Below are positions 22,221-33,600 of a stretch of DNA of 64,000 bases, one piece after another (the first letter of the stretch is position 1; every line of letters starts with the position of its first letter). The stretch is taken from positions 1,426,001 through 1,490,000 of the forward strand of contig JAWQEG010000723.1 in NCBI GenBank assembly GCA_033782935.1, read 5' to 3'. A program made the translations under genes and the position numbers. The notes beneath the pieces were generated by a model that was given only the letters and a program-made list of their open reading frames with translations, was not told the DNA's origin and made no database searches. The DNA comes from Petrolisthes cinctipes (Eukaryota; Arthropoda; Malacostraca; Decapoda; Porcellanidae).

Positions 22221-22253
22221 GACTTTTCGGTTACATCACGTAGACCTCTTCAG
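22221..22253 (-). other. Hammerhead-core-like motif, copy 1
   Basis: The minus strand reads CTGAAGA, then GGT...ACC (possible stem II), then GAAA, followed by AGTCG and AATAAA within 30 bases. The two conserved core boxes of the hammerhead ribozyme are present, but I cannot place a stem III and cleavage site with confidence. Confidence 0.3.
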
Positions 22254-22619
22254 GTATGAGTGAGGACAGGTAGATTAAACGAATATATAATATGTATACC
22301 GCTCATAGAGTGGGAGAGGGGTAGGGGGGAGAGGCGGAAGGGTCACGTGATAGGCGGGAGGCGGGAGGAGGGGGGAAAGAGAAGTTGGGATGGGGGTGGG
22401 TGAATTCACGCAGGAGGAAGGGAACGGAGGTAGAATGGGGGGGGGGGGAGAGGCGGAGAAGACGAGCTGATATTGGGAAAGGAAAGAACATCGGGTAAAT
22501 AAAAAAAAATACATGGAATGGTAACGGAGGAAGTGAATAAAACAGAATACAGTCACATACAAATAAAAATAGAACTATAAGTTACAAAATACTGTATGTT
22601 ATATGGATGTGCCTTTGAC

Positions 22620-22643
22620 CTGAAGAAGTAATAGCGAAACGTC
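22620..22643 (+). other. Hammerhead-core-like motif, copy 2
   Basis: The plus strand reads CTGAAGA, nine bases, then GAAACGTC, with AATAAAGG just downstream. The nine bases do not form a good stem II, so it is likely inactive or only similar by descent to retroelement 3' ends. Confidence 0.25.
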
Positions 22644-24233
22644 GTCAATAAAGGCTCCTCGTCATAGTGTTGTTTTACCATTTTGTCAAAGCAAATGCTT
22701 ATTTTAACTCAACGTTCTTCATCTCACTAGGCTCTATCAAAATAAATTTTAACAGTTCGTAATGAAAATAAATAAGAAAACAGATGACAAAATTAACAAC
22801 AAACGATAACACTACTTCACTATTTGTAAATGTATATCATTATAAATTTGTCTATAATTATATAAAAAGCATATAACCTATCCCTATTACTAAGGTAGAA
22901 ATGAATATTTGAAGCCTGAAAACGAATCACAGCACGAGCCGTGAGCCCGTGAAGCAAGGCCAGGCAGATCCCCTCCCATCACCATCAGTTGGCTGATGTA
23001 TGACAACCACAACTGAGAATAAAATACGAGTTATTCCAGTATGCGTTATAATTTAGTTCCTCATTAACAATGTATGCTACTGTTCTTCATATACTGTATA
23101 TATGGCAAATAAACATAATATATTTAGTTCACCACAATGCTCTCTTGTTTAGATATAATAAGGTTATATTATCACTAAACTTTCCTAGCAACTTATCGAC
23201 CAATCATCTCCGTCGTTATATGTTCAACTCTCTACACCTCCGTCACCTCCTTGTGGGGTAGGGTATAGAGGAGCCCAGGGTGATAAAGAAACTCCCTTCC
23301 GCAACTGTACCAAAGAAAATTACGAACATTTGCTGGCAATTTTATGGTTTTCATTATTATAGTACTGAGATTAGGATGTGATTTCTTTTTATTGTATTAG
23401 CTATATTTCGGTTTTGTGGTGAAAAATTTATTATTAGGAATTATTTGGGATATTGTGGGATAGGGGACACTTCATGTAATATTTTTTTTATGTATTTAGC
23501 TCTGTCACTAGCGAGACACGGAATTGTTCCTGTCCTAGTTGACAGAAAAGGGAGTAGGAACTGTATTAATTAAGGGAGGGAGGATATTTCATAGTAATAA
23601 TTGTTTATTTTATTTATGTGTGTTAGCTCTGTCAACTGGCGAGACACGGAATTGTTCCTGTCCTAGTTGACAGAACAGAGTAGGAGATATTAACAAGGGA
23701 GGGGGAAACAGAAATTATTTTTGTATTATTTAAATGTACTCGTGCCATACTTTTATAAAATAAACGGGTTTATAATTAGTTGAGTATTTCCGTCACCGAT
23801 ATAACAAATAGACTGTGTTCCTATATAGATATTAATTCTCAATTCACAACACTGATCGTACCCCCGTTAAAATTGTAGTCTGGGTTGCTTACTCAAGCGC
23901 CTACATAAGCCAACGCTACGCTACCCTTCCGGTGTGTGTTCACTTGGTTACTCTGATCGACTTTGGTCTGGTGGTGGCAGCGTTTACCCAGTACTGGAGA
24001 GGAGCTGGACTTGTCCATTGTATGATTTATTTTTGATATCCACAAGGCAAGTCCTGTTCCTCATCGGTCTCTTGGTTTTTTTTTCCAGACCGGGTTGATC
24101 CAGTTATAGGATAGAGTAGTAGCATACACTGGTGGCTTTTTGTTTTGTTAAAGGCAGTGGGTTTTTGTTTTCCTCCCAGAGTAAAGTAAAAATAGTAATA
24201 TTTAATTAAGGGGAGAAAAATCGCGCTTTTACA

Positions 24234-24326
24234 TAGGGTAGGAAACTTAGCACAGACTTCATACACACACACACACACACACAAGAATGGGGAAGAGGAT
24301 ACAAGGATGGGCTGTTGTTTGTCTCA
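24234..24326 (+). repeat. Direct duplication, unit 1 (with CA repeat)
   Basis: TAGGGTAGGAAACTTAGCAC, then (CA)n, then AAGAATGGGGAAGAGGATAC recurs at 24863-24960 with small differences. The two units flank the hAT-like element between them. Confidence 0.8.
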
Positions 24327-24376
24327 CTCTGCAACACATTGGTCCATATTCATGAACATTAATTTTATGGTGTAGA

Positions 24377-24858
24377 CCAGGGATGTACAACCAGCGGTCC
24401 GCGGGCCACATTTGGCCCTCAAGCAACCCTCTGGCGGCCCTTAGTAAGTAATAAATGGTAAAATATAACAATAACAAAGTTTTCCAACCCAACATAAAGA
24501 AGCTTGTCTATGAATCACAGTGTCAAAAATCGCATTAAGAAGACTGTCATGTATGCCAGATAATGGATTAATCATAGTTTTGTAACGTAATGGATTAATC
24601 ATAGTTTTGTAATGTAATGGATTAATCATAGTTTTGTAATGTAATGGATTAATCAGTTTTGTAATGTAATGGATTAATCATAGTTTTGTAATGTAATGGA
24701 TTAATCATAGTTTTGTAATGTAATGGATTAAGTCATTAAGTACTATATTTTTACCATTAAGCACCTACAATTTCTACATTTTTGCTTAACATAAATCTTG
24801 CGGCCCTCAGTGAGTTTTAAGTTTGATCATGTGGCCCGAGGAGCCCAAAAGGTTGTAT
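24377..24858. mobile_element. hAT-like non-autonomous element
   Basis: The left end is CCAGGGATGTACAACC followed by GGTCCGCGGGCCACATTTGG. The right end is inverted (CATGTGGCCCGAGGAGCCC then AAAAGGTTGTAT). Near-matching 8-bp flanks GGTGTAGA and GGTGTATA would be the target duplication. The GCGGGCC...TTTGGCC opening is typical of widespread hAT MITEs. The inside is largely a minisatellite. Confidence 0.6.
24560..24730. repeat. 27-bp minisatellite inside the hAT-like element
   Basis: About six to seven units of TAATGGATTAATCATAGTTT plus TGTAATG, one of them shortened. Confidence 0.92.
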
Positions 24859-24862
24859 GGTG

Positions 24863-24960
24863 TATAGGGTATGAACCTTAGTATGGACTTCATACACACA
24901 TACACACACACACACACAAGAATGGGGAAGAGGATACAAGGATGGGCTGTTGTTTGTTTG
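24863..24960 (+). repeat. Direct duplication, unit 2 (with CA repeat)
   Basis: The second copy of 24234-24326. It shares the AAGAATGGGGAAGAGGATAC and AAGGATGGGCTGTTGTTTG blocks. Confidence 0.8.
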
Positions 24961-25024
24961 TTTGTCTATGGAGTTGTTATACCGGTACAGTTGTGGTCAA
25001 AAATAATCATCCATATAGGAGTAA

Positions 25025-25858
25025 GGCGGGATTATCACTAGCCCATCACCGTCAGCTCGGTCACCGTCAATGATGGCAAGGAAGTCGGATGTAATAAGAA
25101 CCATGGGCATTCCTCTCGCTGTGTGCCCCAGCTCGTCACGCCGATGGCCACCGTCAAAAGATAAATAATTTCATCTTTTGACGGAGCGATAGCGGCGATG
25201 TTGACCACTGTCGAGGGTGCTGGATATCTTGGATTATTGAAAATGTGAATAATAAACATTTGTACACAGAAAAAGAAATGAGATCATATTAGTAAAGTAA
25301 ATATTTACATGGATTTGCATAACATGTGTACATTCATGTGATGTGAAAACTTTTGTTCGGTGAATCTGGAAATGTGACAACACCGCACATCCTCGCAGTA
25401 CCATGCATCTCGGCTGTGCAGCTCATGGTGCACCCACAGGATCCCTAAAGATTGTTTATTATTTTTCTATATGAGGACCAACTCTGCAGAAGTTACTCGA
25501 AAGTGTCTGGTGTCATGTGGTAGGTTTCATGGTAGGTGTTCACATCAGCCTTCTCTTCTCTGCCTCCATGAGAATGCTGAGTTCTCCTGGCAAAGGTCTC
25601 TCCAGCAGCAGCTGGTGTGACCATTATTCTCTGCCTTCTCCTGTCTTGTTGGCCTAGCTGGGCGGTTATATGCTTCATCAAAAAGCAGTAGAGCAGCAAT
25701 GATGAGGAGATGGTTGCTGTCTATCTTGTTTTGGTAAGGGACTAATGACAGGATGCAGTCACACCGTCTACCCTTGTGATGGAGCTCATCTCCTCCAAAG
25801 CGATAGGCCGTCGTGTTTGTGACGATATTGATGGTGACGGGCTAGTAAGAATTCCGCC
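25025..25858 (-). mobile_element. PIF/Harbinger-derived non-autonomous element
   Basis: The termini are GGCGGGATTATCACTAGCCC and, inverted, GGGCTAGTAAGAATTCCGCC. They are flanked by the 3-bp target duplication TAA at 25022-25024 and 25859-25861, the preferred target of this superfamily. It is 834 bp long and sits inside a Tc1-type MITE. The ends resemble the left end of the Harbinger gene copy at 60876 (GGATTCTCACTAGCCCG). Confidence 0.85.
25493..25699 (-). pseudogene. Harbinger transposase exon-1 remnant
   Basis: The minus frame reads QQDRRRQRIMVTPAAAG and KADVNTYHETYHMTPDTFE. This parallels RRRRFWTCQ and GDVFHGAYRMTPATFDYLL in the fuller transposase at 61002-61336. Only the N-terminal helical region remains and no DDE residues are present. 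Confidence 0.6.
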
Positions 25859-26011
25859 TAACTCGGGTAAAATTTTGACAGCTTACCTCTGTTTCTTAGC
25901 TGATAAACTTTCCAATAAATAGATTAACTACCATCTTTTAATTTAGAACAAGCAGCTATGCACTACTTAAAACAACAACATCATATATGATGAAAACATT
26001 AGAGTCTTAGA

Positions 26012-26219
26012 CAGTGTTGCCAGGTACTGCTTGACGAAATTTCCCCAACTTTAACATGAGAATTTCCCCTTTTAACTCAATAATTCCCTGTTTACTCTAT
26101 ATAGTATTTCGTCTGGTAGAAATTTCGCTGTTTACTCTTGAACAATCTTGATATAATTTCCCTGTGTGGATGTCAAAATTCCCTAAAACAGAGAAATTTC
26201 CTTACACCTGGCACCACTG
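26012..26219. mobile_element. MITE with CAGTGTTGCCAGG end, copy b
   Basis: It begins CAGTGTTGCCAGGT and ends CCTGGCACCACTG, so the ends are inverted. The interior GAATTTCCCC, ATTCCCTGTTTACTC matches 8788-8950 in reverse. No coding. Confidence 0.65.
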
Positions 26220-26555
26220 CATACAGCCCATTATTACCCTATGTATTACTGGATAATTATATATATAGAGTTACTTATACACAAACAAATTAACAAAGAA
26301 CCTCACTCAGAATAGAATAACAACACAGATGAGTAATAGAAATGAAAGTTAACTAATTAATTCAATTATATAATTTTTCCAACACCAAGAATGAACATTA
26401 TTTACAAATTCCAATAATAATCAATTTACATTAATTTACAAGATAAAAAAAACACTAAATGCTAATACATTAGGATCACAGAAGGTGAGATATGAGCAGA
26501 GCAAGAGCTGGTATTGTAGTGATGAGTCAAATGCTGAGTCTTCACTGATTTCCAA

Positions 26556-26586
<31 letters not shown>
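26556..26586. repeat. (GAT)n microsatellite
   Basis: About ten GAT units. Confidence 0.9.
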
Positions 26587-26588
<2 letters not shown>

Positions 26589-26626
26589 GCACCTATTCTA
26601 GACTGATGAGCCCTACTCCATGTCCA

Positions 26627-26867
26627 TGGGTCAATTCCAGTCGTTAGTAGTGGTTTGTAAGCACGCAAACGAAAGAACGCTAGCCGTGTAAATGCCTTTT
26701 AAGGCTGAATTATTTAATGAATTTGGTGAATAAACTATGCAGTGATCATCATTATCTAACTGTTTTGATAGATTTTGTGAATACGGATACTCAGCTTTTG
26801 GAAAATAATGTAGCCTTACAAGTGTGGTTGGTTGGGAAGCTAACAAACAAATACCCCCCCCATGTCT
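26627..26867 (-). mobile_element. Tc1/mariner-type MITE (GGGTCGATTCC family), copy 1
   Basis: It has diverged ends (GGGTCAATTCCAG at the left) and shares TTTGTAAGCACGCAAACGAA and CTCAGCTTTTGGAAAATAAT with the copies at 28995 and 38768. Confidence 0.7.
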
Positions 26868-27143
26868 CTGACGCATATGTCAGTGTTGGCAGGATTATAC
26901 TATTGCGTAGTCCCCTTTTCACTTCCGTACTCACACTTCTACCCTTCATAATCCTCCCCAGTGATTCTATGACCTGTCTATTATTAAAATATTAATAATG
27001 ATTATCATTATTAATATTTTAATTAAACAAAATGAAAGTAGTATTTCATGAGACTTGCTGCAGGAACCAAGTAACAATGTTTTTAATACAGTAACAGGGG
27101 ATACATTTGATAAACAGACAGCTACACTGCAGATCCTCTAGCA

Positions 27144-27473
27144 CAATGGTTCTTAAACTTTTTTATCTCACGCCCCCCTCTGCGTTACGTGTAAATTCCT
27201 CGCCCCCCTATCCCTTAAAAGGTTTATCAAACAGTATACTATGAATTTAAATTCACTTATGGTATGGGTGGGGTGGCGAGCAAAGCCAGCCGTATCAACT
27301 CGGGGGTTCCGTTTCAAAAATTTTGGAAATTTGTGCCCATTATGGAGCATTTTGAAACCATATAAGAGCTGTATTGAGAGCCTTTTATGGTGTATAATTA
27401 TATTTACCAAAACCCTAATCATGCCCCCCCCCCCCCTGGACGCTTCTGGCGCCCCCCAGTTTAAGAACCACTG
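27144..27473. mobile_element. hAT MITE, copy 1
   Basis: The ends are CAATGGTTCTTAAACTTTTT and AGTTTAAGAACCACTG, and the flanking 8-mers CTCTAGCA (27136-27143) and TTCTAGCA (27474-27481) agree at seven of eight positions. The interior holds the CGCCCCCC runs typical of this hAT group. It sits directly 3' of FANCL exon 5 (as read on the minus strand). Confidence 0.88.
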
Positions 27474-27535
27474 TTCTAGCAGCATTCAGTGGTCTGTGTT
27501 TCCCTAGTTGAGAAGTGCTTTTCTACAGTACTCAC

Positions 27536-27650
27536 AGGGTTGTAAGAGAAGGTGATGTTATTGGGAAGATCAGCCTCCACCTCTGGCTGTTCCTGGGGGT
27601 AGCCTGTTCCTACTTTCACCTTCATTATGTGTGTCCGACCACCTTCATCT
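27536..27650 (-). CDS. FANCL: FANCL exon 5 (first URD lobe)
   Basis: 115 bp. Acceptor CTACTCCCCCATAG, donor CCT|GTGAGTAC. The first base completes an Arg codon begun in exon 4, then DEGGRTHIMKVKVGTGYP and EADLPNNITFSYNP. The G-R-x-H, Y-P-x-x-x-P and D-L-P positions are those of the RWD-like URD fold. Confidence 0.82.
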
Positions 27651-30600
27651 CTATGGGGGAGTAGAAAATGTACAGTTACCATAACCAATACTTCTCAATT
27701 TATACAAGTTTTATATTACTTAAGAGTGAACACAAAAAAATTACTGTGTTATTCAAACATAATATACCCATAAAAATACAGTACATGGAATTGTATATAA
27801 AGAGGCTATGTTCTGTGAATATGAGAGAATCAAAGTATATATACAGCCACAATCAAATAACAGCCGACACTTTCCTTCCATCGTGCAAATAAATCAGTCA
27901 TCATATAAAAATATAATCAAACAACACCTTACGTCAACTCAACCCCCTCAATTATTACTATGAGGTGCTGCAAAATCATACACGTGTTGTTCTTTATTAC
28001 CAAGATATTTACTACGATGGAAGGAAAGTGTCGGTGGATATTATTATTATTATTATTATTATGAGGTGCTGCAAAATCATACACGTGTTGTTCTTTACTA
28101 CCAAGATATTTACTACGATGGAAGGCTACATAAGTACTTTCTCTTTTACCTTTCTATACATCACTCCCACTTAATTTACATTAACATTTTGAGTGGAAAT
28201 ATAATCTGAAGGCATGCATTTCCTAATGCAATTTATTATTTATTACATTTACTGTCTAGAACATTGTAGAGTACAACGAAAGAGTGAGTGTGGGTGTGAC
28301 GTTTCCTCTGTTGAGCACAGGAAGATGGGGCTAGACATCTGGGGCAATATTCACAAAACATCTTATTAGAGTTTGGACTTGTTTGTATGTTTGCAATACT
28401 GACCTCACCATAGTGTTTCAGGTTCATTTTGAAGCAGTGAATGATTTTGCTGTTCTATTTGTATGAACTGTTATTAAGATTTCGAGGCAGTGTCCTAGTC
28501 CTTGCCATGAATATATGCTTATTGAACAAAATTTTAAGTTAAGAGTGAACTTTGCTTTTGTGAATACGGGCCCTGGTGGCCACACTGGGAAATACTATAT
28601 AAGCAATAATTTAATTTTTTGTTAGTTTACTTAATTAACATTTTGTCTTTAACATAAAATTGCAGTATATAAAACAACCTGTACAGCAATGTAAAAGAAA
28701 AAAAGTTATATATTTTTCAGTCATAGTTAATTTTTAAACCTGTATTTAAAACCTGCTTAAAATGAGATACATATACTCATACAGAAAACCTTAATTGTGT
28801 ATTACCAGTACTTGGCTTCCACATAAAAGTGTCCTTTATACAGTACATACTAAATACACATATACAAGAAATCCTCTTTATATACATACAGTAAGCCATC
28901 ACTATTTTCACTAATTGGAGTCACCCTGACTCAGAACAATGCAAAATTCTGATAAAAGCGAAAAGCCCTTTAGTTTGGAATATTTCCAGTTATAGGGTCG
29001 ATTCCACAGTCGTTCGTTGTGGTTTGTAAGCACGCAAACGAAAGAATGTTAGCCTTTTAAATGACTTAAGGGTGAGTTATTTAATGAAATTGGTGAGTAA
29101 CCTATGCAGAGATCATCATCATTATTATTATTATTATTATTAAATGACGTATGGGTGAATCATCTAATGAGTTTGGTGAATAAACTATACAGTGATCATC
29201 ATTATCTAACTGTTGGACAGATTTTATGAATGTGGATACTCAGCTTTTGGAAAATAATGAAGCCTTACAAGTGTGGTTGGTTGGGAAGCTAACAAACCAA
29301 TACCACTGTGGAATCGACCCAATATCTTGTGTCTGCTAGGGAGTGGGCAGTATACTACCCTACAAGTTGTGTGAGAGGTGGAATATGGGTGGAAGAGAGC
29401 ACTAGTGTGATAGCCATTTTACCAGATTAGTGGTTTGACTCCACGCGTGTCTGTACTTAAAGTGGTAATTATTTTTTGGTATATTGGAGTGTCTTCATTC
29501 TTCAAAAATATGCCAGGAAACAGGACCAGATGAACAAAAATAATGGTGTCCTGTTGCTTGGAATAGTTTGGAGGATTCAGTTGCTCCAGATTTACCAACA
29601 CAAAACTTCCCCCATAATCAACTTCATCAAGCAACTGTACAAAATAACAGTAAAGAAAGTAGAATAGGGATATGGCAATATACCGTACATGTTTATAATT
29701 AAGGTGTGTTAGAATATACTATACTGCAATCAGAAATATTTGTTTAAGGGTATAATATATAGCCTTTCCTGGTGGAGGTTCAGCCACAATCAAATATCCA
29801 CCAACACTTTCCTTCCATCATAGTAAATATCTTGGTAATAAAGAACAACACGTGTATGATTTTGCAGCACCTCATAGTAATAATTGAGGGGGTCGAGTTG
29901 ACACAAGGTGTTGTATGTTTATATTTCAATATGATACTGATTTACTTGCATGGTGTAAGGAAAGTGTCGGTGGATATTTGATTATGGCTGTACCTGTACT
30001 GTGTTCCACAACCTTACCTTGTAGTAAGTGAGAAAACAGTGAAGTCCGAGGACACCTGGCTGACCCTGGACCAGCCTATGGTATCAAGATGCATCAACAG
30101 AGAGTCAAAGAGGGGCTTGTTGAGTACTGCCAGGCCCTCACCTTCTCCCTTACAGTCTACAGAGTTGATGTGCGAGCTCTGGAACAGGAAAAATGGTGAC
30201 TAAACAAAATATATACATTTTAGTGCCAGTACGAGAGTGAGGTGGAGGGATGAAGTTGAGAGGTATGTGAGGGAGAGTGGTATGGGGTGGGAGGAGGGAC
30301 GCCAGTTAACGGAGAACAGGGGTTCATGGAGGCGATTCATTTGTGGCAACCTCTTCGGGGATTAAGGCATCTGGCAATAGATAGATAGATAGGCATTTTC
30401 TAATATTGTTTTTATCACTAGTTAGTTCTATTAGTAGCTATACCAAATTACAACTACAGGAAAATTCTTGTACCCTGTAGGACTAATAAGAAACAGCCTA
30501 CAGTAAATCCAAAATTCTGAAATTGGTGGCAAAAATTCCAAAAATTCAAACTCTGCGCCAAAAAACCCAAGCAAGCGGTGGTAAGGCATAGAAGGCTAAT

Positions 30601-33600
30601 AAAGTGAGGAAGACTAACACTTTTTCCAAACACTAATTGACAATCTGTTTTTTGCCCGTGCGTTCACTCCTAACTAGTTCTGTTAATTAAGGGGAGAGTT
30701 TTGCGTTGGTAATTCTGGAGGAACTGAATCCTCCAACAAACTATTCCAAGCAACAGGACACCATTATTCTTGCTGTTGCTTGGAATAGTTTGGAGGATGC
30801 AGTGGCTCCAGATTTACCAACACAAGATTTTCCCTTTAAATGCATCAACTTTATAGTAACTTCAATTATCAGAAATAAAACATAAAAAAATTACTTACAC
30901 ATATTTGCTGGAGCTTCAGAAGGAATTCTAGGACAGTCTGGTATATTTTTCCCTAAAAAGAAATACAAACAGTGTAATAATTTCTTTACAGTACTGTACT
31001 AAAAATGTAGGTAAATATTTAAAGAATTACCGTTAACACGTACGGTTTTTCTGCCTTCATTACCCACTTATTTAGACCAATCCAAGAGTATTTTCTTGTA
31101 TGGCATTTCCTCCACAAATTCAAAAATAGGGCATATTCAAATGGGGCATTTTGAAATTAGCCTGACCTTACCTAACCTAACCCAGACCACAGCAGACTAC
31201 TGGGACCTAACCTGGGCAAACTACCGGGATCTAACCTGGGCAAACTACCAGGAAATAACCATGGTAAAGTACAGGAAATGACCTGGGCAAAATACTGGGA
31301 TCTAGCCGAATCTGGCAACACTGGTACAAATGGCAATTCTTTCAATAAATGACAAAATGTATTGGTACAGTCATGGTCAATAATAATCATCCACATATGG
31401 GTACAGTATCTCCAGCAATTTGTTGTTATGATGTTATTGTTTTACAGAAGTACTTCATTCACTATACTGTGTATTTTAGTATCATTACCCACTATTTTGG
31501 ACCATTCAAAGATACTTTTCATCCATGGTGTTTCTCTCGGAGATGCCCCGTTTTACAAACATAATTTGGAAATTAGTCTGACCTGGCCTAGACCACAGCA
31601 GACTACCATGACCTAACCTGGGCAAACTACCGGGACCTAACCTAGGCAAACTACCGGGACCTAACCTGGGCAAACTACCGGGATATAACCGGTGTAAACT
31701 ATCTTAGTGACCGGGGCAAATTCCAGGGACCTAGCCAGATCTGGCAACACTGCTACAAAACGGTAATTCTTTCAATAAATACCGCTACTTGTAGTAAATT
31801 AATAGATGGTACTTAATCAATTTATTGGAAAGTTTATCAGCTAAGGAACAGAGGGAAGCTGTCAAACTCTTACATGAGTCATCCCCCTATATGGATGATT
31901 ATTATTTTTGACCACGACTGTACAATACTACTCTATTATCAATAATTTACAATGTTATCAATAATTTACAATATCATAGAAAACTGGAAACCTGGATTCA
32001 CTTTACACACACACTAACATTGGCACTTTTAAACACATACACAATTTCCACACACACTCACATTAGCACTTTTAAACATTCAAACCTTTACACACTTTTC
32101 ACACACACTATAGTCTGTCCCACATAAAGTGCCGAAGGACGTACGCCAAAGTCCTAGCCGAACGCAGGTGATCGAACAGTACATAGGGATTATTGTGACC
32201 TGACCCGATCTTTCTCCAGCCCCTCCCTTTTACTTCCTCCCCTGAAAGAGAGAGAGAGAGAGAGGGGGAGAATTGGTGTAAATTGAAGGTGTTATTACGA
32301 GCTCTAAAGATGATTTGCAAACCCCAAAAAATCAACTATTCACTGCAAAATAGAGAAACTTTCTAATGATTAATATATCTGACACATGACGCTAAAAATA
32401 ACTTCTATCAAGGTAGAATCTTATATAGAAATTGTGATAGACCCAAGGTTCAGACAGACCATGGATAGACGAGTCTGTCTCCTCTCTCTTTCTCTCTCTC
32501 TCTCTCCCTCTCTCTCTATATATATATATATATACAGTATATATATTAAACAATGGCTTATATATATTTTTTTAAACTTTTATTTACATCAACAACAGAT
32601 ACGATACGAATGTCCGTCCACCTTCTCTCGTATCCAATGATAGAATTAAGGAAAGTCTCATCAACAAGGAAAGGACGTTGCTGTAAATACTGCATGTGAC
32701 GTGAGTCAGGTCTCGCCACAGGGCAAAAACCCCACCCATCTTGACCTGACTATAACGTATAGGTGATCCACTCATACATTCATGAAGGCATCTCCATATA
32801 TTCTTTCCAGTCTTCTCTTTGTTATTATTTATTTCAAGTGATACTCACCCATGCTACACATATCTTAATGTTACACATGTCTTCATTTCAATTTAAAAAT
32901 ATATATACCTTACATGCGCACTGACATGTGAGGAAGTGTGTGTGTGTGTATGTGTGTGTGTTCCCTTCCTCCCCATACTCTGTTCTTCCCTCCCTCTCGT
33001 GATTATTTTGAATATACTGTACATCCCACCGTAAAGTGAGATAGATAGAATGATCGATGTAGATATCAAACAGTATATATACAGTATATTATATTAAACA
33101 ATGCATGTATATGGCTAAGATTTATATTTACAATAAATATTTTTCAATTTCTTTTTCCGTATATCTTCATTCAAATTGTTGACAGAAATTATACCTTGTA
33201 TGTGCGGGTGCGTGCGTGTTTGTAAGAGTATGTGTGTTCATGATGGACGGGAAATTCTAAATCCAGTTTTCAATAATTATCAAATAAAACATGGGATTTT
33301 GAAGAATGAAAAATCTTTTTTTGGTGGTGCCGAGTGGATGCCAGTGCTCTCTTGCTCGGAACTCAGCATCTTCTCTTGAGATAGGAGTTTCAGTCCGGCA
33401 ATAATAACATCTACCGTTAGAGTAGGCGGCTATCCACTATGAGCAACTCACCGCAAACGAAAACAGAAAGAAAAAGATCCAAAAGAAGCTGTCTCATTCA
33501 GACCCCCCAACCGGGAACCCCTGAACTAGCAGTTACGAACTCCCCCCAGTCTCTCTCTCCAGCCGCTAGGTGGCTAAGGCAACCCGGAGCTCTGTGTGGG

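Larger units (their letters stand above)
20931..22764. other. Unique interior of the long-TIR element
   Basis: 1.83 kb without a recognisable gene. It holds a (TA)n/(TG)n run at 21427-21477, TC runs at 21563-21705, a C-rich block at 21990-22095 and a G-rich block at 22305-22460. It also holds two oppositely oriented CTGAAGA...GAAA motifs at 22221-22253 (minus) and 22620-22643 (plus). Confidence 0.75.
20388..23307. mobile_element. 2.9-kb transposon with 543-bp terminal inverted repeats
   Basis: The left arm 20388-20930 is the reverse complement of the right arm 22765-23307 with only a handful of differences. The tips are CAGTTGCGGAAGGGAG and its complement, flanked on both sides by TA (20386-20387 and 23308-23309). 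The empty site is present in the sister LTR near 16596 with a single TA. TA target choice and CAGT tips fit the Tc1/mariner group, but no transposase is visible, so it is a foldback-like non-autonomous element. Confidence 0.9.
15629..24233 (+). mobile_element. Long-LTR retroelement with esterase-like fragment (LARD-like, non-autonomous)
   Basis: Two direct repeats start TGTAACACCCCTA and end GCTTTTACA. The left is 15629-17535 (1907 bp). The right is 19478-24233, which is about 1834 bp once the 2.9-kb insert at 20388-23307 is removed. The interior (17536-19477) is under 2 kb and has no protease, RT or integrase. A phrase CCAGCTAAGG(AA)GGTGGGA occurs just inside both LTRs. I see no target-site duplication (CCACA on the left, TAGGG on the right). 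Several indels and substitutions separate the LTRs, so this is older than the Gypsy element. Orientation is taken from the esterase-like frame. Confidence 0.8.
19478..24233 (+). repeat. 3' LTR of the long-LTR element, split by an insertion
   Basis: It starts TGTAACACCCC and ends CGCGCTTTTACA. It is colinear with the 5' LTR up to GTGGTA at 20382-20387 and resumes at 23308 with TACCAAAGAAAATTA, matching GTGGTATTCAAAAATTAATG in the intact copy at 16593. It keeps a strong donor-like GTGACAG|GTAAGAG near 20168 and an acceptor-like CTCGTCTGCAG near 20335. Confidence 0.85.
24988..25958. mobile_element. Tc1-type MITE copy carrying a Harbinger-type insertion
   Basis: CAGTTGTGGTCAAAAATAAT at 24988 after a TA is the same terminus as in the intact copy at 31368-31920. 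The sequence resumes after the insertion (25862 onward, GACAGCTTACCTCTGTTTCT) in the same order as the reverse complement of 31800-31870. The right terminus is not intact, so the end given is approximate. Confidence 0.65.

Noticed and set aside
22275..22562. Proline-rich minus-strand protein
   Set aside because: Product of the G-rich block, low complexity only.
15629..24233. Target-site duplication for the long-LTR element
   Set aside because: I compared CCACA (left) with TAGGG (right) and shifted borders by a few bases, and found no match.
24560..24730. CRISPR-like array
   Set aside because: The 27-bp units are contiguous with no unique spacers, and the genome is eukaryotic. It is a minisatellite.
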